From WHSW01 sp963749365 (GTDB lineage Bacteria; Actinomycetota; Thermoleophilia; Solirubrobacterales; 70-9), in assembly GCA_963749365.1 (NCBI GenBank), contig CAVVME010000004.1, positions 62,001-126,000 on the forward strand: a stretch of DNA of 64,000 nucleotides, given 5' to 3'. Both the position numbers and the translations under genes were made by a program. The notes under the pieces are model-generated. The model worked only from the letters and a program-made list of their open reading frames with translations. It searched no databases and was not told the origin of the DNA. Position 1 is the stretch's first letter. Every line of letters begins with the position of its first letter. Positions 33,880 to 41,154 of the stretch are shown here, piece by piece.

Positions 33880-34319
33880 GGCGAGTCGATCGGGACCCGG
33901 CGGGTGACCTGGCCGGCGAGCGGCAGCTCGACCCGCAGGATCCCATCCTCATAGCTCGCCCGCGCCTGGTCGGCGACCACGTCGGCGCCGAGCTCGACCA
34001 CGCGCCGGAACGGCCCGGCCTCGATCTCGACCTGCTGGTAGACGCGGCCCTCGGTCTCCTGGACCGGGCGCTCGCCGGTGATCACCAGCTCGCGGCCGGC
34101 GACCTCGAGCGAGACCGTGTCGATGTCGATCCCGGGCAGCTCGGCCTTGACGATCGCCCGCGGCCGCTCGCCGCAGTAGTAGACGTCGACGCGGGGCGAG
34201 AACCCGGACTGGGCGAGCGCCCCGCGTGGCCACTGCTCGGCGAAAGGCTGCCCCAGCAGCTCGTCCATCTCGCGCCACATGCGCTCGAAGTTGACCAGCA
34301 GATCGCGTTGTCGCGACAT
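33876..34319 (-). CDS. Hsp20/alpha-crystallin small heat-shock protein
   Basis: A 147-residue chaperone that holds unfolded proteins without ATP. The alpha-crystallin domain spans about residues 42-140: PRVDVYYCGERPRAIVKAEL, then GIDIDTVSLEVAGRELVITGER and the C-terminal VELPLAG strand. The N-terminal arm (MSRQRDLLVNFERMWREMDELL) is helical as usual. ATG at 34319 is supported by TACCTT six bases upstream, giving a leaderless mRNA; an in-frame ATG five bases earlier would place the box too close. It precedes lon with a four-base overlap, so both are probably co-transcribed from this promoter. Confidence 0.93.
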
Positions 34320-34325
34320 GCCATA

Positions 34326-34331
34326 AAGGTA
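34326..34331 (-). promoter_or_regulatory. -10 box of hsp20-lon (leaderless)
   Basis: TACCTT is six bases before the hsp20 ATG; no clear -35 or CIRCE/HAIR heat-shock operator was found nearby. Confidence 0.45.
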
Positions 34332-34351
34332 GCGACGCCCCGAGGGCTCGA

Positions 34352-35140
34352 TCAGAGCTCGAAGACGTCGCCCTCGCGGGCGACCGCGACCGGGCCGCCG
34401 AAGGCGCTCGAGGCCTCGTCGCGTGCCCAGTCGAGGTCGAGCTCGTCCGAGATGTGGGTGAGGACGACGCGACGGGCCCCCGCGCGCCGGGCGTGCTCGC
34501 CCGCCTCCGAGGGCGTCAGGTGGCCGCGGATCCCGGTCCGCTCGGGACGCGGCAGGGTCGCCTCGACGAACAGCAGGTCCGTCTCGTGGGCGAACTCGAC
34601 CAGCTCCTCACAGGGCCGGCAATCGGCGCCGAAGGTGAACCGGGCGCCGCTTGACGAGACCTCGACCGCGTGCGTGAGGATGAAGTGCGGCACCTCGGCG
34701 AAGCGAAAGCCGAGCGGGCCGATCTCGACCGCCGTCCGAGGATCGAACTCCTCGAGCTTGAACGCCTGCTCGACCAGCTCGCCGTCGCCCCAGGAGCCAA
34801 CCACATTGCGAAACATCTGCTTCGCGCCCGGCGGCGCGACCAAGCGCGGGCGTGCCGGCTCCTGGGTGCCGGGGTGACCGGCAACCGGGACCGGCTGCTG
34901 GCGCGGCGTCAGCAGCAGCGCGTACGAGTACGGGATCAGGTCGATGAAGTGATCGGCGTGCATGTGGCTGATCACCACCGCGTCGACGTCGGTGTAGTCA
35001 CAGCGGGCACGCAGCTTGCCGAACACGCCGTTGCCACAGTCGAGCAGCACCGTCGTCCCCGCCTCCTCGATCAGGTAGCCGCTGCAGGCGCCGCCGCTGT
35101 CCTGCCACGCCGGCGACTTGCCGAGCACGGTGATCTTCAT
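34352..35140 (-). CDS. Metallo-beta-lactamase-fold hydrolase
   Basis: A 262-residue cytoplasmic hydrolase. The metal motif SHMHADHFIDL is at about residues 59-69; further likely ligands are H158 region (TFGADCR) and THISDEL near the end. The start MKITVLGKSPAWQDSGGACS and overall length fit the ribonuclease Z/AtsA-like branch of the superfamily. RNase Z itself usually has HTHGDH and a longer exosite arm, so this is more likely a related phosphodiesterase or arylsulfatase-like hydrolase. It lies between hsp20-lon and a cyclic-nucleotide-binding protein; a phosphodiesterase role next to that gene would be natural but is only inference. Confidence 0.85.
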   Translation of the reverse strand: MKITVLGKSPAWQDSGGACSGYLIEEAGTTVLLDCGNGVFGKLRARCDYTDVDAVVISHMHADHFIDLIPYSYALLLTPRQQPVPVAGHPGTQEPARPRLVAPPGAKQMFRNVVGSWGDGELVEQAFKLEEFDPRTAVEIGPLGFRFAEVPHFILTHAVEVSSSGARFTFGADCRPCEELVEFAHETDLLFVEATLPRPERTGIRGHLTPSEAGEHARRAGARRVVLTHISDELDLDWARDEASSAFGGPVAVAREGDVFEL

Positions 35141-35148
35141 CGCCGCGG

Positions 35149-35556
35149 CTAGGCCGTCCGCGCGTCGCGGACCATCGCCGCCAGCCGCTGCAGCAGCGCC
35201 CAGGCGACGTCGGGATGCTCGCGGACGAAGGGGGCGAACTCCCAGCTCACGATCCCCTGGCAGCGCAGCTCGCCATCAGCGGTCACGGTGGCCGAGCGCG
35301 GCCCGTCGTCGAGCAGCGCGATCTCGCCGAAATGCTCCCCGGGGCGGAGCTCGCCCACCTTCTCCCCCGCGATCGTCACCGTGGCCGTTCCCGACTCGAT
35401 CACCCAGAAGCCGACCCCGCCCTTACCCTCCTCGATCACGACCTCGCCCGCGCCCCACACTCGCCCCTTCATCGCCTTGGCGAGATGCTTGCGATCGCGT
35501 TGCGCGAGCCCCGAGAAGAGCGGCACGCCGGCGAGCGCCTGAGCGAGATCGGACAT
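35149..35556 (-). CDS. Single-domain cyclic-nucleotide-binding protein
   Basis: A 135-residue protein made of one cNMP-binding domain. LFSGLAQRDRKHLAKAMK begins the fold; GTATVTIAGEKVGELRPGEHFGEIALLDDGPRSATV, quoted here as GELRPGEHFGEIALL and DGPRSATVTA, is the phosphate-binding cassette with the family Glu and Arg. No helix-turn-helix or kinase follows, so it is a stand-alone sensor or a partner of another protein. ATG at 35556 is chosen because TATGAT lies seven bases upstream; the longer frame to 35799 is not needed. It ends eight bases before the metallo-beta-lactamase-fold gene on the same strand. Confidence 0.85.
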   Translation of the reverse strand: MSDLAQALAGVPLFSGLAQRDRKHLAKAMKGRVWGAGEVVIEEGKGGVGFWVIESGTATVTIAGEKVGELRPGEHFGEIALLDDGPRSATVTADGELRCQGIVSWEFAPFVREHPDVAWALLQRLAAMVRDARTA

Positions 35557-35563
35557 CGCGGCG

Positions 35564-35569
35564 ATCATA
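35564..35569 (-). promoter_or_regulatory. -10 box of cNMP-binding protein gene (leaderless)
   Basis: TATGAT is seven bases before the ATG at 35556 and decides between this start and longer alternatives. Confidence 0.5.
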
Positions 35570-35719
35570 TGGGCGCGCGGCGATTGCCGCAAACGGCGGG
35601 TTCGCGGCTTCGGACGGCACCGTGAACTTACGGTGATTTGCGGGAATCGACCCGGCGGGGCGGCGAGCCGGGTGCGAACATCGCCGGGCTCGCAGAGGAC
35701 CGCACACGAGAGGGGAAAC

Positions 35720-35971
35720 GTGATCGAAGCCGAGCAGGCGACCGAGGTCGCCGAGGCGTTGGGACTGAGACGAAAGGGCACCGTCAAGCGGCGGCGCAAG
35801 AACGGGCGCAGCTGTGAGGACTGCTTCTTTCACCGCCACCTGCTCTGCGCGCTCGACCTGGACGCGCCCTGCTCGACCTTTCGCGCCGACAGCGAACGGG
35901 GCCTGGTCCCGCCGCGGCAGCCGGCGCTCCTGGTCCGCGATGCCGCAGAAGCCGACCCGGTCGCCACTTAG
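35720..35971 (+). CDS. Small four-cysteine protein
   Basis: An 83-residue protein of unknown function. After a helical start and a strongly basic patch (KRRRKNGR, residues 23-30) it has C32, C35, C43 and C51 in SCEDCFFHRHLLCALDLDAP and the following C, with His38 and His40 in between. The pattern could bind zinc or an iron-sulfur cluster, and the basic patch could contact nucleic acid. GAGAGGGGAAAC before the GTG is a clear ribosome site. The longer frame from 35633 lacks such a site. It is divergent from the cNMP-binding gene and precedes the fatty acid hydroxylase gene. Confidence 0.6.
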   Translation: MIEAEQATEVAEALGLRRKGTVKRRRKNGRSCEDCFFHRHLLCALDLDAPCSTFRADSERGLVPPRQPALLVRDAAEADPVAT

Positions 35972-35999
35972 GGTGCCCTAATCGGGTCGATGGAGACGC

Positions 36000-36005
36000 T
36001 AGAAT
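36000..36005 (+). promoter_or_regulatory. -10 box of fatty acid hydroxylase gene (leaderless)
   Basis: TAGAAT is seven bases before the ATG at 36013. Confidence 0.5.
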
Positions 36006-36012
36006 CGGCGCC

Positions 36013-36636
36013 ATGGCCCATGAACGCACCGCCCGCCTGAGCGCCTCGCCGCCGCTGTTCAGGAGCCGCTTCCTCGACTTCTTCTCGCGCATCCACCCTG
36101 CGGTCCCGGCGCTGATCTTCGTCCCGGTGATCGTCGCCCTGGTGGTCTTCGCGACGCGCGAGGGCAGCGGCGCGCTGGAGATCGCACTGCTGTTCGTCGC
36201 CGGCCTGCTGATCTGGACCCTGTCGGAGTACTGGCTTCACCGCAAGGTCTTTCACTGGGATCCCGATCACCCGATCGGACACCGCCTGCACTTCATCATC
36301 CACGGCGTCCACCACGATCATCCGAATGACAAGATGCGCCTCGTGATGCCACCCGGGGCGAGCATCCCGCTGGCGGCGCTGTTCTTCGCCGTCTTCTGGC
36401 TCATCTTCGGGATTCCGACCGCGCTGCCGCTGTTCGCCGGCTTCCTCGCCGGCTATCTCGTCTATGACTACACGCATTACTACCTGCACCACTTCGTTCC
36501 CAAGAGCAGGTTCGGCAAGCAGCTGCGGGAGGCGCACATGCGCCATCACTTCCAGGACCACCGCTACGGGTTCGGCGTCTCCTCACCGATCTGGGATGTG
36601 GTCTTTCGCACCCTGCCGCGCACCCGCCGCGGCTGA
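36013..36636 (+). CDS. Fatty acid hydroxylase / sterol desaturase family protein
   Basis: A 207-residue integral membrane enzyme. Four hydrophobic stretches are visible, at about 36-52, 58-75, 115-132 and 138-155. The diiron-binding histidine clusters are HRKVFH, HFIIHGVHHDH, HYYLHHF and MRHHFQDHRYGFGVSSP, in the usual order for the fatty acid hydroxylase superfamily. Short proteins of this type hydroxylate acyl chains, often at the 2-position, using oxygen. The TAGAAT box seven bases upstream supports the ATG. The substrate cannot be told. Its lipid-oxidising role is thematically close to the R2lox-SCP2 gene 8 kb away. Confidence 0.85.
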   Translation: MAHERTARLSASPPLFRSRFLDFFSRIHPAVPALIFVPVIVALVVFATREGSGALEIALLFVAGLLIWTLSEYWLHRKVFHWDPDHPIGHRLHFIIHGVHHDHPNDKMRLVMPPGASIPLAALFFAVFWLIFGIPTALPLFAGFLAGYLVYDYTHYYLHHFVPKSRFGKQLREAHMRHHFQDHRYGFGVSSPIWDVVFRTLPRTRRG

Positions 36637-36724
36637 ACACCAGTAGTCTCTACCCATACGTTTTCGACTATTCGTTTACGACCCTTACTGTGTGCGCACG
36701 GTGAGTGAGAAGGGCAGCGACTAG

Positions 36725-37090
36725 ATGCCACCAAGCTCGAACACCGTCAATCAAGCGGCGAACCTGCTCCGCGAGCGAATCCGCGAGCTGGACACCGAGC
36801 GTTCGCAGCTCGAGCGCGCGCTGGCCAGCCTCACCGACGGCCGCCAGGGACGCCGCCGACCGGGCCGCCCGCCGTCCTCGAGCGGGTCCGCGACGACTCG
36901 CCGCCGTCGCCGTCGTCGCAATACACGCTCCGATCAGGCCGCGAAGCTGGTCGCGGCCAACCCCGGGATCTCCGCATCGGACGTCGCCAAGAAGATGAAG
37001 ATCAAGCCCAACTACCTCTATCGCGTGCTCGGCGACCTCGAGAAGGAGGGCAAGGTCCGCAAGGACGGCCGCGCCTACCACCCCGCCTGA
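36725..37090 (+). CDS. Small DNA-binding protein: coiled coil, basic linker, winged helix
   Basis: A 121-residue protein in three parts. Residues 1-45 form a heptad-rich helix (LLRERIRELDTERSQLERAL). Residues 46-75 are very basic and contain an AT-hook-like RRRPGRPP and a run of Arg. Residues 76-121 resemble a winged helix (LVAANPGISASDVAKKMKIK, then YLYRVLGDLEKEGKVRKDG), with the recognition helix and wing apparent. The form suggests a dimeric nucleoid-associated or regulatory protein. The preceding 80 bases are AT-rich and contain the palindrome GTGCGCAC. It is not recognised as a named family. Confidence 0.7.
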   Translation: MPPSSNTVNQAANLLRERIRELDTERSQLERALASLTDGRQGRRRPGRPPSSSGSATTRRRRRRRNTRSDQAAKLVAANPGISASDVAKKMKIKPNYLYRVLGDLEKEGKVRKDGRAYHPA

Positions 37091-37114
37091 TCGCCCGGGT
37101 CGAGGGCGGGGCGC

Positions 37115-38092
37115 TCAGATCAGCCCGAGCTCGGTGATCGCCTTGCGCTCGTCCTCGAGCTCGGCCACCGAGGCGAGGATCCGCGGGCGAGAGAAGCCGT
37201 CGATCTCGAGCCCCTCGACGATCGACCACTCGCCGTTCGCGCAGGTGCACGGAACGCCGGCCACGAGGCCCTCGGGGACGTCGTAGGACCCCTCTGAGAC
37301 GACCGCCATCGAGACCCAGTCGTCGGCCGGCGTGCCGAGCGACCAGTCGTGCAGGTGATCGATCGCCGCGTTGGCGGCCGAGGCGGCGCTGGAGGCGCCG
37401 CGCGCCTCGATGATCGCCGCGCCTCGCTTGGCGACGGTGGGGATGAACTCGTCGGTGACCCAAGCCTCGTCATCGACCGCGTCCCAGGCCGAGCGGTCGC
37501 CGACCCGGGCGTGGACCAGATCCGGGTACTGGGTCGTGGAGTGGTTGCCCCAGGTCGTCATTCGGCTGACCTCGCTGACCGCGACGCCCAGCTTCGAGGC
37601 GAGCTGCGAGAGCGCGCGGTTGTGGTCGAGGCGCATCATCGCCGTGAACCGCTCCCGGGGGACATCGGGAGCGTGGGACATCGCGATCAGGCAATTGGTG
37701 TTGGCCGGGTTGCCGACCACCAACACCTTGACGTCGTCCGCCGCGACGGCGTTGATCGCCTCCCCCTGGGGCTTGAAGATGCCGCCGTTGGCCTCGAGCA
37801 GGTCGGCGCGCTCCATCCCCGGCCCTCGCGGCCGAGCGCCGACAAGCAGTCCGACGTTGGCGCCGTCGAATGCGACCCTGGGGTCGTCGGTGATCTCGAT
37901 CCCGCGCAGGAGCGGGAAGGCGCAGTCGTCGAGCTCCATCGCGGTCCCCTCGGCGGCCTTGAGCGCGTCGGGGATCTCGAGCAGGCGCAGCTCGACCGGG
38001 GTCTCGGGGCCGAGCATCTGCCCGGCGGCGACCCGGAACAGCAGCGCGTAGCCGATATGACCGGCGGCGCCGGTGACGGTGACCTTGACGAT
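37115..38092 (-). CDS. mdh: Malate dehydrogenase (non-standard start)
   Basis: An NAD-dependent enzyme of the TCA cycle. The frame carries VTVTGAAGHIGYALLFRVA (Rossmann fold), ELDDCAFPLL, LVGARPRGPGMERADLLEAN, VVGNPANTNCLIA, RLDHNRALSQ, WGNHSTTQYPD and a C terminus ending RKAITELGLI, typical of actinobacterial MDH of about 327 residues. No ATG, GTG or TTG lies between the upstream in-frame stop (the icd stop) and the Rossmann motif. An in-frame ATC at 38092, nine bases after GGAG, is the best start as the sequence stands; the next ATG (38017) would delete the NAD-binding motif. A lost base next to the site is the simplest explanation. It follows icd. Confidence 0.85.
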   Translation of the reverse strand: MVKVTVTGAAGHIGYALLFRVAAGQMLGPETPVELRLLEIPDALKAAEGTAMELDDCAFPLLRGIEITDDPRVAFDGANVGLLVGARPRGPGMERADLLEANGGIFKPQGEAINAVAADDVKVLVVGNPANTNCLIAMSHAPDVPRERFTAMMRLDHNRALSQLASKLGVAVSEVSRMTTWGNHSTTQYPDLVHARVGDRSAWDAVDDEAWVTDEFIPTVAKRGAAIIEARGASSAASAANAAIDHLHDWSLGTPADDWVSMAVVSEGSYDVPEGLVAGVPCTCANGEWSIVEGLEIDGFSRPRILASVAELEDERKAITELGLI

Positions 38093-38110
38093 TCGATTCT
38101 GCTCCGGCGC

Positions 38111-39326
38111 TCAAAGCATCTCCTTCTGCAGGTTCTCGTCGATCGAGGCGAGGAACTCCTGCGTCGTCTGGTGGTCCTGATCGCCGCCGACCAGCAGGGC
38201 CAGGTCCTTGGTCATCCTGCCGCTCTCGACTGTCTCGATGCATACCCGCTCCAGGGTCTGGGCGAACGCCGAGACCTCGGGAGTCGAGTCCATCCGGCCG
38301 CGGGCGGCCAGCGCCCGGGTCCAGGCGAAGATCGAGGCGATCGGGTTGGTCGAGGTCGGGTTGCCCTTCAGATGCTCGCGGTAGTGACGGGTGACGGTCC
38401 CGTGCGCGGCCTCGGCCTCGACGGTCTTGCCGTCGGAGAGTCATCAGCACGCTGGTCATCAACCCCAGCGAGCCGAACCCCTGGGCGACGGTGTCCGACT
38501 GTACGTCGCCGTCGTAGTTCTTGCATGCCCACACGTAGCCCCCCTCCCACTTCAGCGCCGCGGCGACCATGTCGTCGATCAGGCGGTGCTCATAGGTCAG
38601 GCCCGCGCCCTCGAACTCGGTCCGGAACTCGGTCTCGTAGATCTCGGCGAAGAGATCCTTGAAGCGCCCGTCGTAGCGCTTCATGATCGTGTTCTTGGTC
38701 GACAGGTAGACCGGGAAGCCGCGCTCGAGCCCGTAGCGCATCGAGGCCCGGGCGAAGTCGCGGATCGAGTCGTCGAGGTTGTACATCGCCATCGCGACGC
38801 CGGCGCCGGGGAAGTCGTAGACGTCGAGCTCGATCGGCTCGGTGCCGTCCTTGGGTGTGTAGGTGAGGGTGAGCGAGCCCTCGCCCGGGACGACGAGGTC
38901 GGTCGCCCTGTACTGGTCGCCGAAGGCGTGGCGCCCGATCACGATCGGCTTCGTCCACCCCGGCACCAGCCGCGGGACGTTCGAGATCACGATCGGCTCG
39001 CGAAAGATCACCCCGCCGAGGATGTTGCGGATCGTGCCGTTGGGCGAGCGGTACATCTCCGCCAGGCCGAACTCCTTCACCCGCGCCTCGTCGGGGGTGA
39101 TCGTCGCGCACTTGACCCCGACGCCGAGCCGCTTGATCGCGTTCGCCGCGTCGACGGTGATCTGGTCGCGGGTCGCGTCGCGACTCTCGATCCCGAGGTC
39201 GAAGTACTCGAGCTGGACGTCGAGGTAGGGCAGGATCAGCTGCTCCTTGATGAACGCCCAGATGATCCGGGTCATCTCGTCGCCGTCGAGCTCGACGATC
39301 GGGTTCGCAACCTTGATCTTCGCCAC
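38111..39326 (-). CDS. icd: NADP-dependent isocitrate dehydrogenase with internal frameshift
   Basis: A TCA-cycle enzyme of about 404 residues once one base is ignored. The first part reads IKVANPIVELDGDEMTRIIW through KNYDGDVQSDTVAQGFGS and GLMTSVLM, and stays in frame to about 38440. There the frame jumps: the next segment (SDGKTVEAEAAHGTVTRHYR and MDSTPEVSAFAQTLERV to the end at ENLQKEML) is in another frame. Removing one base in ACTCTCC (38436-38441) restores a normal protein. GTG at 39326 is the start; TAGCAT lies nine bases upstream. This essential enzyme is unlikely to be dead, so a sequence error is probable. mdh follows directly. Confidence 0.85.
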
Positions 39327-39399
39327 GCGGCGCGCGATGCTAGCGGCGCGGGCCGGAGAGCAACCGCCGGCGCGGGCCGCGGTCCGGCACAATCGAGGC

Positions 39400-41070
39400 G
39401 TGGCCACGTCGCAACGCCCGCTCAGCGCAACCCACGAGGTCGCCAACCAGGCCCTGCCGTTGCAGGACTACAACACGTTCGACAGCGACCGGGTGCTGGT
39501 CGAAGCGCTCGACCGCGAGGGCGGCGACTGGGCCACGGAGCGGGCCCGCGAAGTGGGTGCGTTCTCGGGCTCGGGGCGGGCGATCCGGCTCGGGGCCGAG
39601 GCGAACGAGAGCCCGCCGAGGCTGCGCACGCACGATCGCTTCGGCAACCGGGTCGACGAGGTCGAGTTCCACCCTGCTTGGCACGAGCTGCTCGGCACCG
39701 AGGTCGGCTTCGGCCTTCACGCGCTGCCCTGGCGCGAGCCGCGGCCGGGAGCGCACGTCGCCCGCGCGACGATGTTCGTCGCCGCGCAGGCCGAGGCCGG
39801 CGTCGGCTGCCCGATCTCGATGACCTACTCGGCGATCCCGGCGCTGCGCATGCAACCTGACCTGGCGGCCGAGTGGGAGCCGCGATTCCTCTCCCTGCGC
39901 TACGACGGCGAGCTGCTTCGACCCGCACCCGACAAGGCGGGCGCCCTGTGCGGGATGGGGATGACCGAGAAGCAGGGTGGCTCGGACGTGCGCGCCAACA
40001 CGACCACCGCGACCCCGGTCGACGGCGGTGGGCCCGGAGGCGAGTACCGGCTCGTCGGGCACAAGTGGTTCATGTCGGCGCCGATGTGCGATGCGTTCCT
40101 CGTCCTCGCCCAGGCCGACAGCGGCCTCTCCTGCTTCTTGATGCCCCGCTTCACCCCCGACGGCGAGCGCAACCCGATCCAGATCCAGCGGCTCAAGGAC
40201 AAGCTCGGCAACCGCTCGAACGCGTCGAGCGAGGTCGAGTTCCGCGACACGTCGGCGTGGATGGTCGGCGAGGAGGGTCGCGGTGTGCCGACGATCATCG
40301 AGATGGTCAATCACACCCGGCTCGACTGCTGCCTCGGCGCCGCCGCCGGGATGCGGATCGGGGTCGCGAACGCGATCCACCACGCCCGCAACCGCGCGGC
40401 CTTCGGCAAGCTGCTCGTCGACCAGCCGCTGATGCGCAACGTGCTCGCCGACCTCGCGGTCGAGTCCGAGCTGGCGACGATCGGCGCGATCCGGCTCGCG
40501 CGCGCCTACGACGAATCGGCGGGCGGTTCCGAGCAGGCCCAGCAGTTCAAGCGGATCGCCAACGCGGTGCTCAAGTACTGGCTCTGCAAGCGGGCGCCGG
40601 CGCACGCCGGCGAGGCGCTGGAGTGCCTCGGGGGCAACGGCTACGTCGAGGAGTCGGGGATGCCGCGCCTTTACCGCGAGGCGCCGCTGAACTCGATCTG
40701 GGAGGGCTCGGGCAACGTCCAGTGCCTCGACGTGCTGCGGGCGATCGTCGGCGGGCCCGAGCCGCTGCAGGCCTACTTCGCCGAGGTCGGCGAGGCCGCC
40801 GGCGCCGACCCGCGGCTCGACGCCGCGGCGGCTGAGCTTCGCGACGAGCTCACGAACACCGACCAGCTCGAGGCGCGGGCGCGGGCTGTGGTCGAGCGGA
40901 TGGCGCTCGTGCTCCAGGGCTCGCTCGCGGTCCGCTTCGCCGACCCGGCGGTCGCCGACGCGTTCTGCGCCTCACGCCTGGGCGGCGACTGGGGCCGCGC
41001 CTTCGGCACCCTGCCGGCGGGGACCGACTTCGAGCGGATCATCGAGCGCCACACCGCGGTCGCCGGCTGA
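39400..41070 (+). CDS. AidB-like acyl-CoA dehydrogenase family protein
   Basis: A 556-residue flavoprotein. It shows GCPISMTYSAIPALRMQPDLA, given here as GCPISMTYSAIPAL, and MGMTEKQGGSDVRANTTTA (FAD contact region), HKWFMSAPMCDAFLVLAQA and the C-terminal QCLDVLRA with NSIWEGSGN and ECLGGNGYVEESGMPRLYRE, all AidB-type signatures. AidB proteins are linked to protection against alkylating agents and bind DNA in some bacteria; many actinobacterial homologues act as acyl-CoA dehydrogenases. GTG at 39400 is chosen; CACAAT lies six bases upstream and the longer in-frame extension shadows icd. It is divergent from icd and ends next to a palindromic repeat. Confidence 0.88.
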   Translation: MATSQRPLSATHEVANQALPLQDYNTFDSDRVLVEALDREGGDWATERAREVGAFSGSGRAIRLGAEANESPPRLRTHDRFGNRVDEVEFHPAWHELLGTEVGFGLHALPWREPRPGAHVARATMFVAAQAEAGVGCPISMTYSAIPALRMQPDLAAEWEPRFLSLRYDGELLRPAPDKAGALCGMGMTEKQGGSDVRANTTTATPVDGGGPGGEYRLVGHKWFMSAPMCDAFLVLAQADSGLSCFLMPRFTPDGERNPIQIQRLKDKLGNRSNASSEVEFRDTSAWMVGEEGRGVPTIIEMVNHTRLDCCLGAAAGMRIGVANAIHHARNRAAFGKLLVDQPLMRNVLADLAVESELATIGAIRLARAYDESAGGSEQAQQFKRIANAVLKYWLCKRAPAHAGEALECLGGNGYVEESGMPRLYREAPLNSIWEGSGNVQCLDVLRAIVGGPEPLQAYFAEVGEAAGADPRLDAAAAELRDELTNTDQLEARARAVVERMALVLQGSLAVRFADPAVADAFCASRLGGDWGRAFGTLPAGTDFERIIERHTAVAG

Positions 41071-41086
41071 CAGCCTCCCAGGAGCT

Positions 41087-41130
41087 GAACTACGAGTTGA
41101 CCACCGTATGCGGCGCAAACTCGAAGTTGG
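41087..41130. repeat. Dispersed palindromic repeat, copy A
   Basis: An imperfect palindrome of 44 bases: arms GAACTACGAGTTG and CAAACTCGAAGTT around a centre containing CACCGTATGCGG. It lies between the convergent ends of the AidB-like and M28 genes. A closely similar element is at 61423-61466. Confidence 0.7.
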
Positions 41131-41154
41131 ACCGCGCGCCGGGGAGGCCCCACG

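Noticed and set aside
34352..35140. Ribonuclease Z
   Set aside because: The metal motif is HMHADH and the chain is short, with no exosite arm. The superfamily is clear but the specific name is not.
35149..35556. A CRP-family regulator
   Set aside because: The cyclic-nucleotide-binding domain is complete but no helix-turn-helix follows before the stop, so it cannot be the protein that binds the palindrome at 27199.
38430..38445. Programmed frameshift in icd
   Set aside because: ACTCTCC is not a recognised slippery sequence and no stimulatory hairpin or stop codon arrangement is evident; an indel or sequence error is simpler.
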